A stretch of 14,716 nucleotides of DNA from JBNJEM01 sp051745935 (GTDB taxonomy: Bacteria > Planctomycetota > Planctomycetia > Pirellulales > Pirellulaceae): NCBI GenBank assembly GCA_051745935.1, contig JBNJEM010000120.1, positions 1-14,716 of the forward strand. Reading direction: 5' to 3'. Under the pieces are notes generated by a model. That model made no database searches. It was not told where the DNA came from and worked only from the letters and a program-made list of their open reading frames with translations. Shown in pieces: positions 7,196 to 14,623 of the stretch. A program made the position numbers and the translations under genes. Each line of letters starts with the position of its first letter. Positions within the stretch are counted from its first letter, which is position 1.

Positions 7196-8703
7196 GTCTC
7201 AACTCCTTCCCGGCCCACTGCCAGCCGGAGAACCGATTCTTGCGTGGCTTCGTGTCGTTGCAGCTCTCCCGCGATGTGCCCCTCGCATACGACGAGGATG
7301 CGGTCGCTCATATGGAGCACTTCGGGCATATCGGACGAGATCATGATGATGCCCGCCCCTCGCCTCGCCAGTTTCTCCATCAATCGATAGATTTCGCGTT
7401 TCGCGCCGACATCGACGCCACGCGTCGGCTCGTCGAAGATGTAGACCTGGCATTCGTGAAGCAACCATTTGGCCAGCACCACTTTCTGTTGGTTTCCGCC
7501 ACTGAGGTGTTTCACCTGCTGGTTCTGGCCGGACGATTTCAGTTGGGTTTCTTCAGTGACGTTTTTAACCCGCCGTGCCAGTCGCCGCCGAGGAACAAGG
7601 CCAAGGATAGAGGATTTCTTCAAAATGGAAAGCGTGACATTGTCAAAGACGGACATGTCAAGCACCAGCCCGTCCGTCTTCCGTTCCTCGGGGATCAGCC
7701 CGACACCAAGCTCAACGGCGTGCCGGGGCGTTCGCACGCGGACCGGATGTCCCCCGAGACGAATGACGCCTTGATCGGCCTTTCGCCGCCCAAACAGCAA
7801 TTCGGCGATTTCGGTCCTGCCCGATCCCACCAGTCCAGCCAGGCCAAGGATTTCGCCACGACGAAGTTCGAAGGACACGTCCCGACACACGTTATGTTGC
7901 GACAATCCCTCCACGCTCAATAGCACGTCGCCGTGCGAGAGTGCTTCCTTGGGATAATACTCGTCAATGCGGCGGCCTACCATGTGCTGGATGATCCGCG
8001 CCGGCGAAAGTTCGCCGCGAGGCGACGTGATGATGTGCCGGCCATCCCGGAGCACGGTCACGCGATCGGCGATCCGCCGGATTTCATCGAGCCGGTGCGA
8101 GATATAGATGACGGATACCCCTTGGCTTCGCAAATCACGAATGATCGCGAACAGTTTCTCCGTCTCGCGATCGGTCAGCGCGGACGTCGGCTCGTCCATG
8201 ACCACGATTCTCGCGCGGCAGGAAATCGCCTTGGCAATCTCGATGATCTGTTGATGAGCCACGCCCAAGCGACCGACTTTTGTCCGGGGATCAATGCCCA
8301 GGCCGAATCGCTCCAGAATCGTCCGGCACTGCCGATGCATCTCCGGCCAGTTCACCACGCCACGAAGGCGATGGCGGATCGGTTCGCGACCGAGGAAGAG
8401 GTTTTCGGCAACGGATAAGCCGGGCACCAAATTCAGCTCTTGATAAATCACACGCACTCCCAGATCCATCATGTCGCGGGGAGAGCGAGCGCGGGTTTCT
8501 TGGCCCCGCAGCCAAAGACGCCCCCTATCAGGGCGATGAACGCCCGAGAGCACCTTGATGAGAGTGGACTTGCCGGCACCATTTTCCCCGACCAGGGCGT
8601 GTACCTCCCCTTCGAAGAGTTCAAAGTCCACGGACTGCAAGGCCTGGACCCCCGGAAAGGCCTTGCTGATCCGTTCCATGTAGAGAACCCGCTCACTCGA
8701 CAC
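7180..8703 (-). CDS. Sugar ABC transporter ATP-binding protein (RbsA-like, double ATPase)
   Basis: Cytoplasmic ATPase powering sugar import, with two fused nucleotide-binding domains (507 residues; E. coli RbsA 501). Domain 1: Walker A GENGAGKST (39-47), a degenerate signature LGVAHQQ (146-152), Walker B VVMDEPTSA. Domain 2: degenerate Walker A GLVGSGRTE (290-298), canonical LSGGNQQ signature (400-406), Walker B VYIFDEPTRGVD. This asymmetry is normal for RbsA/MglA/XylG proteins. The GTG at 8703 is chosen because AAGGGAG lies 6 nt upstream (8710-8716) and the reading matches the family N-terminus. The open frame extends to an ATG at 8916, but that would overlap the binding-protein gene by over 200 nt. 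The GTG overlaps the upstream stop by 11 nt, implying coupled translation. Confidence 0.95.
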   Translation of the reverse strand: MSSERVLYMERISKAFPGVQALQSVDFELFEGEVHALVGENGAGKSTLIKVLSGVHRPDRGRLWLRGQETRARSPRDMMDLGVRVIYQELNLVPGLSVAENLFLGREPIRHRLRGVVNWPEMHRQCRTILERFGLGIDPRTKVGRLGVAHQQIIEIAKAISCRARIVVMDEPTSALTDRETEKLFAIIRDLRSQGVSVIYISHRLDEIRRIADRVTVLRDGRHIITSPRGELSPARIIQHMVGRRIDEYYPKEALSHGDVLLSVEGLSQHNVCRDVSFELRRGEILGLAGLVGSGRTEIAELLFGRRKADQGVIRLGGHPVRVRTPRHAVELGVGLIPEERKTDGLVLDMSVFDNVTLSILKKSSILGLVPRRRLARRVKNVTEETQLKSSGQNQQVKHLSGGNQQKVVLAKWLLHECQVYIFDEPTRGVDVGAKREIYRLMEKLARRGAGIIMISSDMPEVLHMSDRILVVCEGHIAGELQRHEATQESVLRLAVGREGVETCRSG

Positions 8704-9664
8704 GCATCGCTCCCTTCTCTTCCGCTTGATCCAGGTTGTCGGCGTCAATGATGACCGGCTTGATGTCAATCTGGTTCGATTTCGGCGTTGATCCGTCCCG
8801 GATATGCCGCACCAATATCCGCAGCGCTGTTCTCGCTTGACGTCCCGGATACTGTTCCACCGTGGCGTCGACGCGGCCTTCGCGAATATAGTCCAGGGCG
8901 TCGGGAATGGCATCATATCCGACGGTGACCACTTCAGAGCTTTCCACGTCGTTCGCCTCCATCGCCTCGATCGCGCCCAACATCATTTCGTCATTCGCCG
9001 CGTATACGCCCTGGAAATCCGAGTGCACTTGCAGCAGGTTTTCCATGACCGCCTGGCCCTTGACCCGCTTGAAGTCGGCCGTTTGGCTGGCCATCACCTC
9101 AATACCGGACGCGTCGATCACTTCATGGAATCCTTTCTTGCGGTCGATGGCCGGCGATGCGCCAGGCGTGCCTTCCAATTCGATGATCCGACCATCCCCT
9201 CCAAGTCTCTCAATCAAGTAACGCGCCGCCACCCGCCCGCCTTCCACATTGTCCGCCCCCACGTGCACGAATACCTGGCCCCCACTGACTTTGCGATCCA
9301 CGGTGGCAACCGGAATGCCCGCTTGATTGAGCGACTCGACGGCGGGCACGAGAGAATCGGCGCCAATAGGAGCAAGCAGCACGCCGTCGACGTCGCGCAC
9401 GATGAAATCTTCGATGATCGACATCTGTTTCGCGGCCATGTCTTCGGCGTCCATGGCCCTGATCTCCACCCCCAATTCCTCCGCTTCATCCAAGATGTTG
9501 TCCCGCAAATAAATGAAGAATGGATGGGTGAGGGACGGAACGGAAAGCCCGATCACGATCTTCCCGTCGTCCGTTCGCGCTTGGCGACAACCGCTTGGAC
9601 ACAGGCCTACCAGGACGCAAAAGCCCAAGAGCGAGGCCAGCACGGACCGAGTTTTCATTTTCAT
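8693..9664 (-). CDS. Sugar ABC transporter substrate-binding lipoprotein (RbsB-like)
   Basis: Periplasmic-binding protein of the Peripla_BP_4 (ribose/galactose) family, 323 residues, which captures the sugar and delivers it to the permease. The N-terminus (MKMKTRSVLASLLGFCVLVG) is a lipoprotein-type signal with C26 in PSGC as probable lipidation site; the -3 proline is atypical. Positions matching RbsB sugar contacts are conserved: D123-R124, R175 in IDRKKGF, N224-D225 in ANDEM, D251 in VGYDAIPDAL, and Q271. The ATG at 9664 is preferred because AAAGGGAT lies 6 nt upstream and it opens the signal peptide; an ATG at 9790 would add 42 non-signal residues. First gene of the operon. Ribose-like pentose, hexose or inositol are all possible ligands. 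Confidence 0.93.
   Translation of the reverse strand: MKMKTRSVLASLLGFCVLVGLCPSGCRQARTDDGKIVIGLSVPSLTHPFFIYLRDNILDEAEELGVEIRAMDAEDMAAKQMSIIEDFIVRDVDGVLLAPIGADSLVPAVESLNQAGIPVATVDRKVSGGQVFVHVGADNVEGGRVAARYLIERLGGDGRIIELEGTPGASPAIDRKKGFHEVIDASGIEVMASQTADFKRVKGQAVMENLLQVHSDFQGVYAANDEMMLGAIEAMEANDVESSEVVTVGYDAIPDALDYIREGRVDATVEQYPGRQARTALRILVRHIRDGSTPKSNQIDIKPVIIDADNLDQAEEKGAMRVE
8710..8716 (-). promoter_or_regulatory. Ribosome binding site deciding the GTG start of the ATPase
   Basis: AAGGGAG on the minus strand, 6 nt before GTG at 8703. It lies inside the last codons of the binding-protein gene and supports the GTG over the far upstream ATG. Confidence 0.7.
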
Positions 9665-9935
9665 TCGAGCATCCCTTTCCGTTGGTTGGTTTGGTTTCTG
9701 GGGGCATGCGCCGCGTGACAGTGGCGGCCGCTGTCCGTCAAACCGCGAACGCGTTCCGTTCCACCGGCCTCTTCCTCTCATTCCCCCCATGGTAGCCTCT
9801 CTGCGTCCAAGACGACAATGGCGTGAAATGCAAAGGCTTCCCGTTTTCGCGGTCAGCGTTGGCGGGAAAGTGGGTATTTTGGAAGCGAGAGCTCGGTTTT
9901 GTTAGGGGCTGTAAAGTACCGATGGCAGCCCAATA

Positions 9936-10003
9936 AGCCGCGGACCAACGGGAGGACGGCTTGCGTGGCGTAGCTTTCCCCCCGGACAAAACCGAGCGTC
10001 TGA
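9936..10003 (-). repeat. 99-bp repeat family, copy 3 (partial)
   Basis: Contains the shared 20-mer in reverse orientation (GACCAACGGGAGGACGGCTT), followed by TGCGTGGCGTAGCTTTCCCCCCGG and a diverged end. The half normally starting TTATACCGGTCGG is missing or too diverged to recognise. Lies in the divergent promoter region. Confidence 0.8.
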
Positions 10004-10094
10004 AGGATAGAATCGAGGATACTATCCAGAGGGGGTTCCCCCACGCGCCGGGCGCCGCTGCTGGGCGCGGCGCGATCGGATCCCCTCACGTTTG

Positions 10095-10123
10095 TTGCAA
10101 CGGCCGGGTAAACAGCGTACGAT
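10095..10123 (+). promoter_or_regulatory. Candidate sigma70-like promoter of the oxidoreductase
   Basis: TTGCAA (10095-10100) and TACGAT (10118-10123) are separated by 17 bp; each hexamer matches four of six consensus positions. It would start transcription near 10130, giving a leader of about 80 nt. Found by eye, with no expression support. Confidence 0.3.
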
Positions 10124-10195
10124 GCGGAGATCGGTCAATTTCCGTGAGCCAACCAGGGGCGGCGCGTGGTTGAGCCCACATGGACTTGAATAGAT

Positions 10196-10200
10196 GGGAG
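10196..10200 (+). promoter_or_regulatory. Ribosome binding site deciding the oxidoreductase start
   Basis: GGGAG ends 8 nt before ATG 10209 and itself lies within the first codons of the alternative ATG at 10194, which has no such site upstream. This favours 10209. Confidence 0.55.
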
Positions 10201-10208
10201 AACCGACA

Positions 10209-11615
10209 ATGTGGTTTTTACTGGAACGACGACATTTCTTGAAACGGACGGCCGCGTTGGGGGCGTGCGGCTTTGTTCCTTACTGGTTATCGACGCCGGC
10301 CGAGGCGGAGGAAGAAAAATCGAAAGCGAAAAACGATCGTCTCCGAATTGGGTGGATTGGCGCCGGGGGCCGCGGGACACACGTGATCCAGCAGGCGGCT
10401 CGGTACGGCGACGTGGTCGCGATCGCCGACGCCGACTTGAAGCACGCCGACAGGGGCAAAGCCCTGTTCGAGGGCAAGCCAAAAGTCTATCAGGACTATC
10501 GCCAGCTTTTGGATGGTGAAAAGGTGGACGTGATTGTCAACGCGACGCCGGATCACTGGCACACCGCCGTGAACCTGGACGCGTGCCGCGCGGGCAAGGA
10601 CGTCTACACCGAAAAGCCGCTGACCCTCACCATCGAAGAGGGGAAAATGCTCCGACAGGTCGTACACGATACCGGCTCCGTGGTCCAGGTGGGCACGCAG
10701 CGCCGCAGCATGCCGCCTGTCCAGCGGGGGGTGGAGGTGGTGCGCAACGGCCGTCTCGGAAAACTGAAGCAGGTTTGGGTGGCGCTGCCCTGGTACAGTA
10801 CCAAGGGTGGGCCGTTTGAAACGGTTCCCGTTCCCGAATCTCTCGATTGGGACATGTACCAGGGACAGGCTCCTGTTCACGATTACTATCCCGAACGGAC
10901 ACACAAGACGTTTCGCTGGTTCTACGAATACGCGGGCGGGATCATCACGGACTGGGGAAACCATATCATGGACGTGGCGCACTGGGGGATGGACCGGGAA
11001 TTGAGCGGTCCGGTTTCCGTGGAGGCCCGCGGACAGTTTCCCAATCCGGAGGGCACCGAGTACTTCAACACCCCGGATCGGTTCTTCTCTCGCATGGTCT
11101 ATCCCGATGGCGTGGAAGTCCTGTTCTTTTCCGCCCTGAGGTTGCGCCGCACGTATGGTACTGAAAAGGCCGGCACGCTTTCCGACGCCGACATCAATCA
11201 ACTTTTTGGTCGGGACGTTCCGGACGAGATCAAACAGTTCGACCGGCATGGGGTCATGTTCATTGGCGACAAGGGACGGATCTTCGTCAACGTCTCCGGC
11301 GCCTATGGAAAACCGGTCGAAGAGCTGGCCGAGAATCCTTTGCCGAGCGAGGCGTGGCGGGCTAGACCGAGCAAGGACCATATGAAGAACTTCGTGGAGT
11401 GCGTGAAGCGACGCGAGCAACCGGTGGCGCCGGTCGATGTGGAACACCGCAGCGTGACGGCCTGCCACCTGACGAACATCTCGCTTCGCCTGGGACGACC
11501 GCTGACGTGGGATCCCGACAAGGAGGAGTTTCCCGGTGACGAGGAAGCGAACCAGTATCTGGATAGACGGAAACGAGCCCCGTACACGCTGCCTGGGATG
11601 GGTGCCAGCCCGTAA
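10209..11615 (+). CDS. Gfo/Idh/MocA family oxidoreductase with Tat-type signal
   Basis: NAD(P)-dependent sugar or polyol dehydrogenase of the Gfo/Idh/MocA family, 468 residues. The N-terminus has a twin-arginine motif (ERRHFLK, R7-R8), a hydrophobic stretch and a PAEA cleavage-like site near 30-33, predicting folded export, as known for glucose-fructose oxidoreductase. The Rossmann nucleotide-binding loop is GWIGAGGRG (48-56). The family EKP motif is at 135-137 (YTEKPLT). The C-terminal alpha/beta domain has GGIITDWGNHIMDVAHW (243-259), including candidate catalytic Asp/His. The ATG at 10209 is preferred over 10194 because of GGGAG placement. It is divergent from the sugar ABC operon, suggesting a shared substrate pathway. 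Such proteins are highly multiplied in planctomycetes, so the precise substrate is uncertain. Confidence 0.92.
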   Translation: MWFLLERRHFLKRTAALGACGFVPYWLSTPAEAEEEKSKAKNDRLRIGWIGAGGRGTHVIQQAARYGDVVAIADADLKHADRGKALFEGKPKVYQDYRQLLDGEKVDVIVNATPDHWHTAVNLDACRAGKDVYTEKPLTLTIEEGKMLRQVVHDTGSVVQVGTQRRSMPPVQRGVEVVRNGRLGKLKQVWVALPWYSTKGGPFETVPVPESLDWDMYQGQAPVHDYYPERTHKTFRWFYEYAGGIITDWGNHIMDVAHWGMDRELSGPVSVEARGQFPNPEGTEYFNTPDRFFSRMVYPDGVEVLFFSALRLRRTYGTEKAGTLSDADINQLFGRDVPDEIKQFDRHGVMFIGDKGRIFVNVSGAYGKPVEELAENPLPSEAWRARPSKDHMKNFVECVKRREQPVAPVDVEHRSVTACHLTNISLRLGRPLTWDPDKEEFPGDEEANQYLDRRKRAPYTLPGMGASP

Positions 11616-11636
11616 CCCAACGTGGTTCCCGCTTCG

Positions 11637-11693
11637 TAACCGTTCACGAGCAAAAGACTAATGTCCGCGGACGTTCGCACGTCCGTTGCACAT
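11637..11693 (-). repeat. Second dispersed repeat family, copy 2
   Basis: Reverse-complement counterpart of 253-310, about 80% identical by eye. It contains the perfect hairpin GGACGT-TCGC-ACGTCC (11669-11684); read on the minus strand the loop is GCGA, a GNRA-type tetraloop. It begins about 20 nt after the oxidoreductase stop codon. Confidence 0.7.
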
Positions 11694-11720
11694 ATTGAGG
11701 AAAGGCTTTTCCAGGTGCAC

Positions 11721-11836
11721 ATGCCACGGGCTTGTCCCGTGGTCCGTTACGTTCCACGCTACCGACGGGCAGGCGTGGTGTGTCTGGCCGGTTTGTAGCG
11801 GCGAGCGTGAACCACCACGGGACAAGCCCGTGGCAT
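11721..11836. repeat. REP-like double palindrome (inverted pair)
   Basis: Two 23-bp arms (11721-11743 and 11814-11836) are perfect reverse complements separated by 70 bp. Each arm is itself a hairpin: CCACGGG-CTTGT-CCCGTGG, 7-bp stem and 5-nt loop. The spacer adds weaker complementarity (ACGCTAC versus GTAGCG). Head-to-head palindrome pairs of this kind resemble REP doublets (BIMEs), which in other bacteria are mobilised by RAYT/TnpA-REP transposases. No such transposase is in the window. Confidence 0.8.
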
Positions 11837-11935
11837 CCATGCGGGCCCTTCGTGTCCAAGACCCCTTGGATTACGAGAAACATGCACGGTTTTGTCATGG
11901 CTTCTTAGTTTTTCAAAGACACGCTTAAGCGCGAA

Positions 11936-12892
11936 GTGGGTTTATCCGTGGTTGACGTGAATCAGACGGCGAAGCGCATCATTGGAAGCGTGGAAAAGGT
12001 GGTGGTCGGCAAGCGGCAGCAGCTAATTCTGGCGTTGGTCGCTTGGTTTTCGGAGGGCCATATCCTGCTGGAAGACGTTCCCGGCGTGGCCAAAACCATG
12101 CTGGCGCGGGCGCTGGCCCTCAGTGTGGGATGCTCGTTCAAACGGATCCAATGCACGCCCGATCTGCTTCCGACCGACGTCACCGGCGCCTCGATTTTCA
12201 ATCAAAAGACGGCCGAGTTTGAATTCCGCGCCGGGCCGATATTCGCCCAATTGGTGTTGGCCGATGAGGTCAATCGGACCACTCCGCGAACGCAGGCGGC
12301 CTTGCTCGAAGCCATGGGCGAAGGGCGGGTGACGGTGGATGGGACCACGCACCCGCTGACCCCGCCCTTTCTGGTGATCGCCACACAGAACCCGATCGAT
12401 CACGAGGGGACTTTTCCGTTGCCGGAAGCTCAGTTGGACCGATTTCTGATGCGATTTAAATTAGGGTATCCGACAATGGACGAAGAATTGAAGATGTTGG
12501 ATATGCTTCATAAAAAGCACCCGGTGAATGACGTGGAACCGGTTGTTTCGGCTGACGAACTGATAGCATGCCAACACGCCGTGCGCGACATTCGCGTGGA
12601 CCAGAAGGTGCGACAATACCTGATGCAGATCGTGCATGATACGCGGGATCACGAGGATTTGGTCCTCGGCGGCAGCCCGCGGGCGAGCCTGGCGCTGTTT
12701 CGCACCTCCCAGGCCCTCGCCGCCTTGCGGGGCCGCAAGTTCGTGCTGCCGGACGACGTCAAGCGAGTGGCGGGCCCTGTATTAACGCACCGCGTCATCC
12801 TGAAAGCGGAAAGTCGGCTTCGAAAGGTCACGGCGGAAAGCGTGATCGACGACGTGGTCGCGGAGATCGCCGTCCCCACCCTGTCATCGTGA
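11936..12892 (+). CDS. MoxR family AAA+ ATPase
   Basis: MoxR-type AAA+ ATPase (AAA_3), 318 residues, a usual length. MoxR proteins act as chaperone-like ATPases, often in maturing secreted or metal-binding partners, and commonly pair with DUF58 and von Willebrand A proteins. Motifs: Walker A variant DVPGVAKTM (47-55), Walker B LVLADEVNR (106-114), sensor 1 ATQNP (149-153), an LDRF arginine region (167-170) and the sensor-2 helix start GGSPRAS (245-251). The start is GTG at 11936 with no clear ribosome-binding site. GTG at 11948, with AAGTGGG 7 nt before it, is an equally plausible start four codons in. The downstream gene is the DUF58 partner, 348 nt away. Confidence 0.94.
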   Translation: MGLSVVDVNQTAKRIIGSVEKVVVGKRQQLILALVAWFSEGHILLEDVPGVAKTMLARALALSVGCSFKRIQCTPDLLPTDVTGASIFNQKTAEFEFRAGPIFAQLVLADEVNRTTPRTQAALLEAMGEGRVTVDGTTHPLTPPFLVIATQNPIDHEGTFPLPEAQLDRFLMRFKLGYPTMDEELKMLDMLHKKHPVNDVEPVVSADELIACQHAVRDIRVDQKVRQYLMQIVHDTRDHEDLVLGGSPRASLALFRTSQALAALRGRKFVLPDDVKRVAGPVLTHRVILKAESRLRKVTAESVIDDVVAEIAVPTLSS

Positions 12893-13010
12893 ATGGACGG
12901 GCGGGAAAAACCATTGTGTGGGCGCGGCGGGAACATCGCTTGTCGTTACCGAATCAACGAGCCGCTGGCACGGGGCCCACCGAGCGAAGTATCGGAGTGA
13001 CGCTGTACAA

Positions 13011-13109
13011 TTATACCGGTCGGGGATGACTTGGTCCGCCGCGAGTCCGACCAACGGGAGGACGGCTTGCGTGGGGCAGCTTTCCACCCCGGAAAATGCA
13101 ACCGCCTGA
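13011..13109 (-). repeat. 99-bp repeat family, copy 4 (tandem unit A)
   Basis: Full-length unit from TTATACCGGTCGG to ACCGCCTGA, in reverse orientation relative to copy 2. It abuts unit B with no spacer and differs from it at two positions only. Read on the minus strand it forms GGGGTGG-AAAG-CTGCCCC with two wobble pairs. Confidence 0.95.
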
Positions 13110-13208
13110 TTATACGGGTCGGGGGTGACTTGGTCCGCCGCGAGTCCGACCAACGGGAGGACGGCTTGCGTGGGGCAGCTTTCCACCCCGGAAAATGCAA
13201 CCGCCTGA
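13110..13208 (-). repeat. 99-bp repeat family, copy 5 (tandem unit B)
   Basis: Second tandem unit, 97 of 99 positions identical to unit A. It is followed by AATATAG, which also borders copy 6 (as the complement, CTATATT), suggesting conserved flanks or a slightly longer element. The unit is divisible by three and stop-free in the DUF58 frame. Confidence 0.95.
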
Positions 13209-13240
13209 AATATAGTCCCAGCAGATCGAGATCGCTTGCC

Positions 13241-14548
13241 ATGCGATGGCTGATCATAGCCACGTTGATCCTGATCGTGGCCCTCGTCCTGCGCGTGGGA
13301 TTGTTGGCGTACGCGATGTACGTGCTACTGGGAGCACTGCTGGTCAGCCGGTTTTTGGCGTACTCCTGGGCCCAAAACCTTTCGGCGATGCGCGAGAGCA
13401 ACCGGTTGACTGCCCAGTTGGGGGACACGATTGCCGTGGTCATCACGCTCCGTAACCAGGGCAGGTTGCCAATTGCCTGGGTGTTGGCGGAGGATCTGCT
13501 GCCACGGCGTGCTCTGCTATTTCGGCCCCCTGATCTTCAATTGGCGGGGGATCGAATCAAGCTGCAAATGTTGTGGGGGCATCAACGGAAACACATCTTC
13601 TATCGGCTAAAGTGCAATCGTCGCGGCTACTATCAGCTGGGGCCCACGGTGGCGGAAACCGGGGACCTTTTCGGGCTGCATCGCAGATTCCGCGTCCTCA
13701 ACGAGCCGCATTTTCTGTTGGTTTACCCTCGCGTCGTCTCGTTGGAAGGCTTTGATATTGCCTCGCGGCGTCCCATTGGGGAAGTCCGGATGACATATCG
13801 GTTGTATGAAGACCCAACGCGGATCGCCGGAGTCCGCGAGTATCTGCCGGGCGATCCGCTCTCGCGCGTGCATTGGCGAGCGACGGCGCGCACGGGCCAC
13901 CTGCACAGTAAACAGTATGAACCGTCAACGATTGTCGGTGCCACGGTGCTGCTCGAATTCCACGCGGCGAGCCACGCGAAACGCAACGAACCGTACCGAA
14001 GCGAATTGGCCGTGACCGCTGCCGCTTCAATTGCCAATGCGGTGTATGAGATGGGCCAGCAGGTTGGATTGGTTACCAACGGGCGGGATGCGGCCGATCG
14101 CGTGCGCGTCGAAGGATGGGCTTTCGATCCCCGCACGCGAAAACAGGCTCGAAAGGCGGCAAGCATGCGGGAGAAGAGTGAGCGGTTGCAACCGGTGTGC
14201 GTGCAGACGCGGCGGGGCGCTGAACAATTGCTCAGGATCCTGGAGACCTTGGCTCGTGTCGAATTGACGGATGGACTGCGATTGCCGGAATTGATCCAGG
14301 AGACCGAGGGCCGACTGCCGCGTGACGCCACGGTGATCGCAATCGTGCCTGAAGTGACTGAGGAAATGGTCATCACATTGCAAGATCTCAAACGTCGTGG
14401 TTATGCCGTGTCGGCCATCGTCAATATCCACGAGGAGTACGATTTCGCGAGGATTTCAGCTTCACTGGAATCGCTTGGAATCGATACGCATCATCTCAAG
14501 AACGAGGCGTCGATTCCGTATGTTTGCCAGAGGTTTTTGCTAAGATGA
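13241..14548 (+). CDS. DUF58 domain membrane protein
   Basis: DUF58 protein, 435 residues, a standard partner of MoxR ATPases. Two hydrophobic segments open the protein (about 3-18 and 20-42), then a beta-rich region (about 60-165). The DUF58 signature follows, GDPLSRVHWRATARTG (204-219) continuing to SKQYEP, then an alpha/beta C-terminal region. Biochemical function is not established; association with MoxR suggests an envelope maturation role. The ATG at 13241 is chosen because it opens directly on the first membrane segment. The open frame continues upstream to 13031, but those 70 residues are translated 99-bp repeats. No strong ribosome-binding site precedes the ATG, so the start is moderately certain. 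Confidence 0.92.
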   Translation: MRWLIIATLILIVALVLRVGLLAYAMYVLLGALLVSRFLAYSWAQNLSAMRESNRLTAQLGDTIAVVITLRNQGRLPIAWVLAEDLLPRRALLFRPPDLQLAGDRIKLQMLWGHQRKHIFYRLKCNRRGYYQLGPTVAETGDLFGLHRRFRVLNEPHFLLVYPRVVSLEGFDIASRRPIGEVRMTYRLYEDPTRIAGVREYLPGDPLSRVHWRATARTGHLHSKQYEPSTIVGATVLLEFHAASHAKRNEPYRSELAVTAAASIANAVYEMGQQVGLVTNGRDAADRVRVEGWAFDPRTRKQARKAASMREKSERLQPVCVQTRRGAEQLLRILETLARVELTDGLRLPELIQETEGRLPRDATVIAIVPEVTEEMVITLQDLKRRGYAVSAIVNIHEEYDFARISASLESLGIDTHHLKNEASIPYVCQRFLLR

Positions 14549-14623
14549 ATGTGGCAGTGGCGGGTTGAAGTAGACTGGTCTTCCGAGGATTTGCGCGGGT
14601 GAATCGGTTTCGTGGGCTATATT

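Larger units (their letters stand above)
9665..10208. other. Divergent intergenic region between transporter operon and oxidoreductase
   Basis: A 544-nt region that should hold promoters for both directions. It contains a small palindrome GAACGCGTTC (9747-9756), about 83 nt before the binding-protein start, in a position possible for an operator. It also carries a partial 99-bp repeat (9936-10003) and a promoter-like sequence for the + strand gene (10095-10123). No regulator gene is present. No clear minus-strand promoter was recognised. Confidence 0.5.
11616..11935. other. Repeat-filled intergenic region before the MoxR gene
   Basis: A 320-nt stretch with no gene. It holds one copy of the second dispersed repeat (11637-11693) and a 116-bp double palindrome (11721-11836). 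No convincing promoter for the MoxR gene was found. Confidence 0.6.
12893..13240. other. moxR-DUF58 spacer dominated by tandem repeats
   Basis: A 348-nt gap between genes that are usually tightly coupled. Positions 13011-13208 are two exact-length 99-bp repeat units. The remaining 12893-13010 shows no gene or recognised signal. Confidence 0.6.

Noticed and set aside
7180..8916. Longer version of the ATPase starting at an ATG at 8916
   Set aside because: The extra 71 residues match nothing in RbsA proteins and would overlap the upstream gene by over 200 nt; GTG 8703 has a good ribosome-binding site.
8804..9718. 304-codon plus-strand frame over the binding-protein gene
   Set aside because: Antisense to a gene with a complete binding-protein sequence; no recognisable family.
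10287..11468. 393-codon open frame antisense to the oxidoreductase
   Set aside because: It is a shadow of a GC-rich gene whose sense product has clear motifs; the antisense product has no recognisable domain.
13011..13208. CRISPR array from the tandem repeats
   Set aside because: Two 99-bp units abut with no spacers, similar units occur singly elsewhere, and no cas gene is present.
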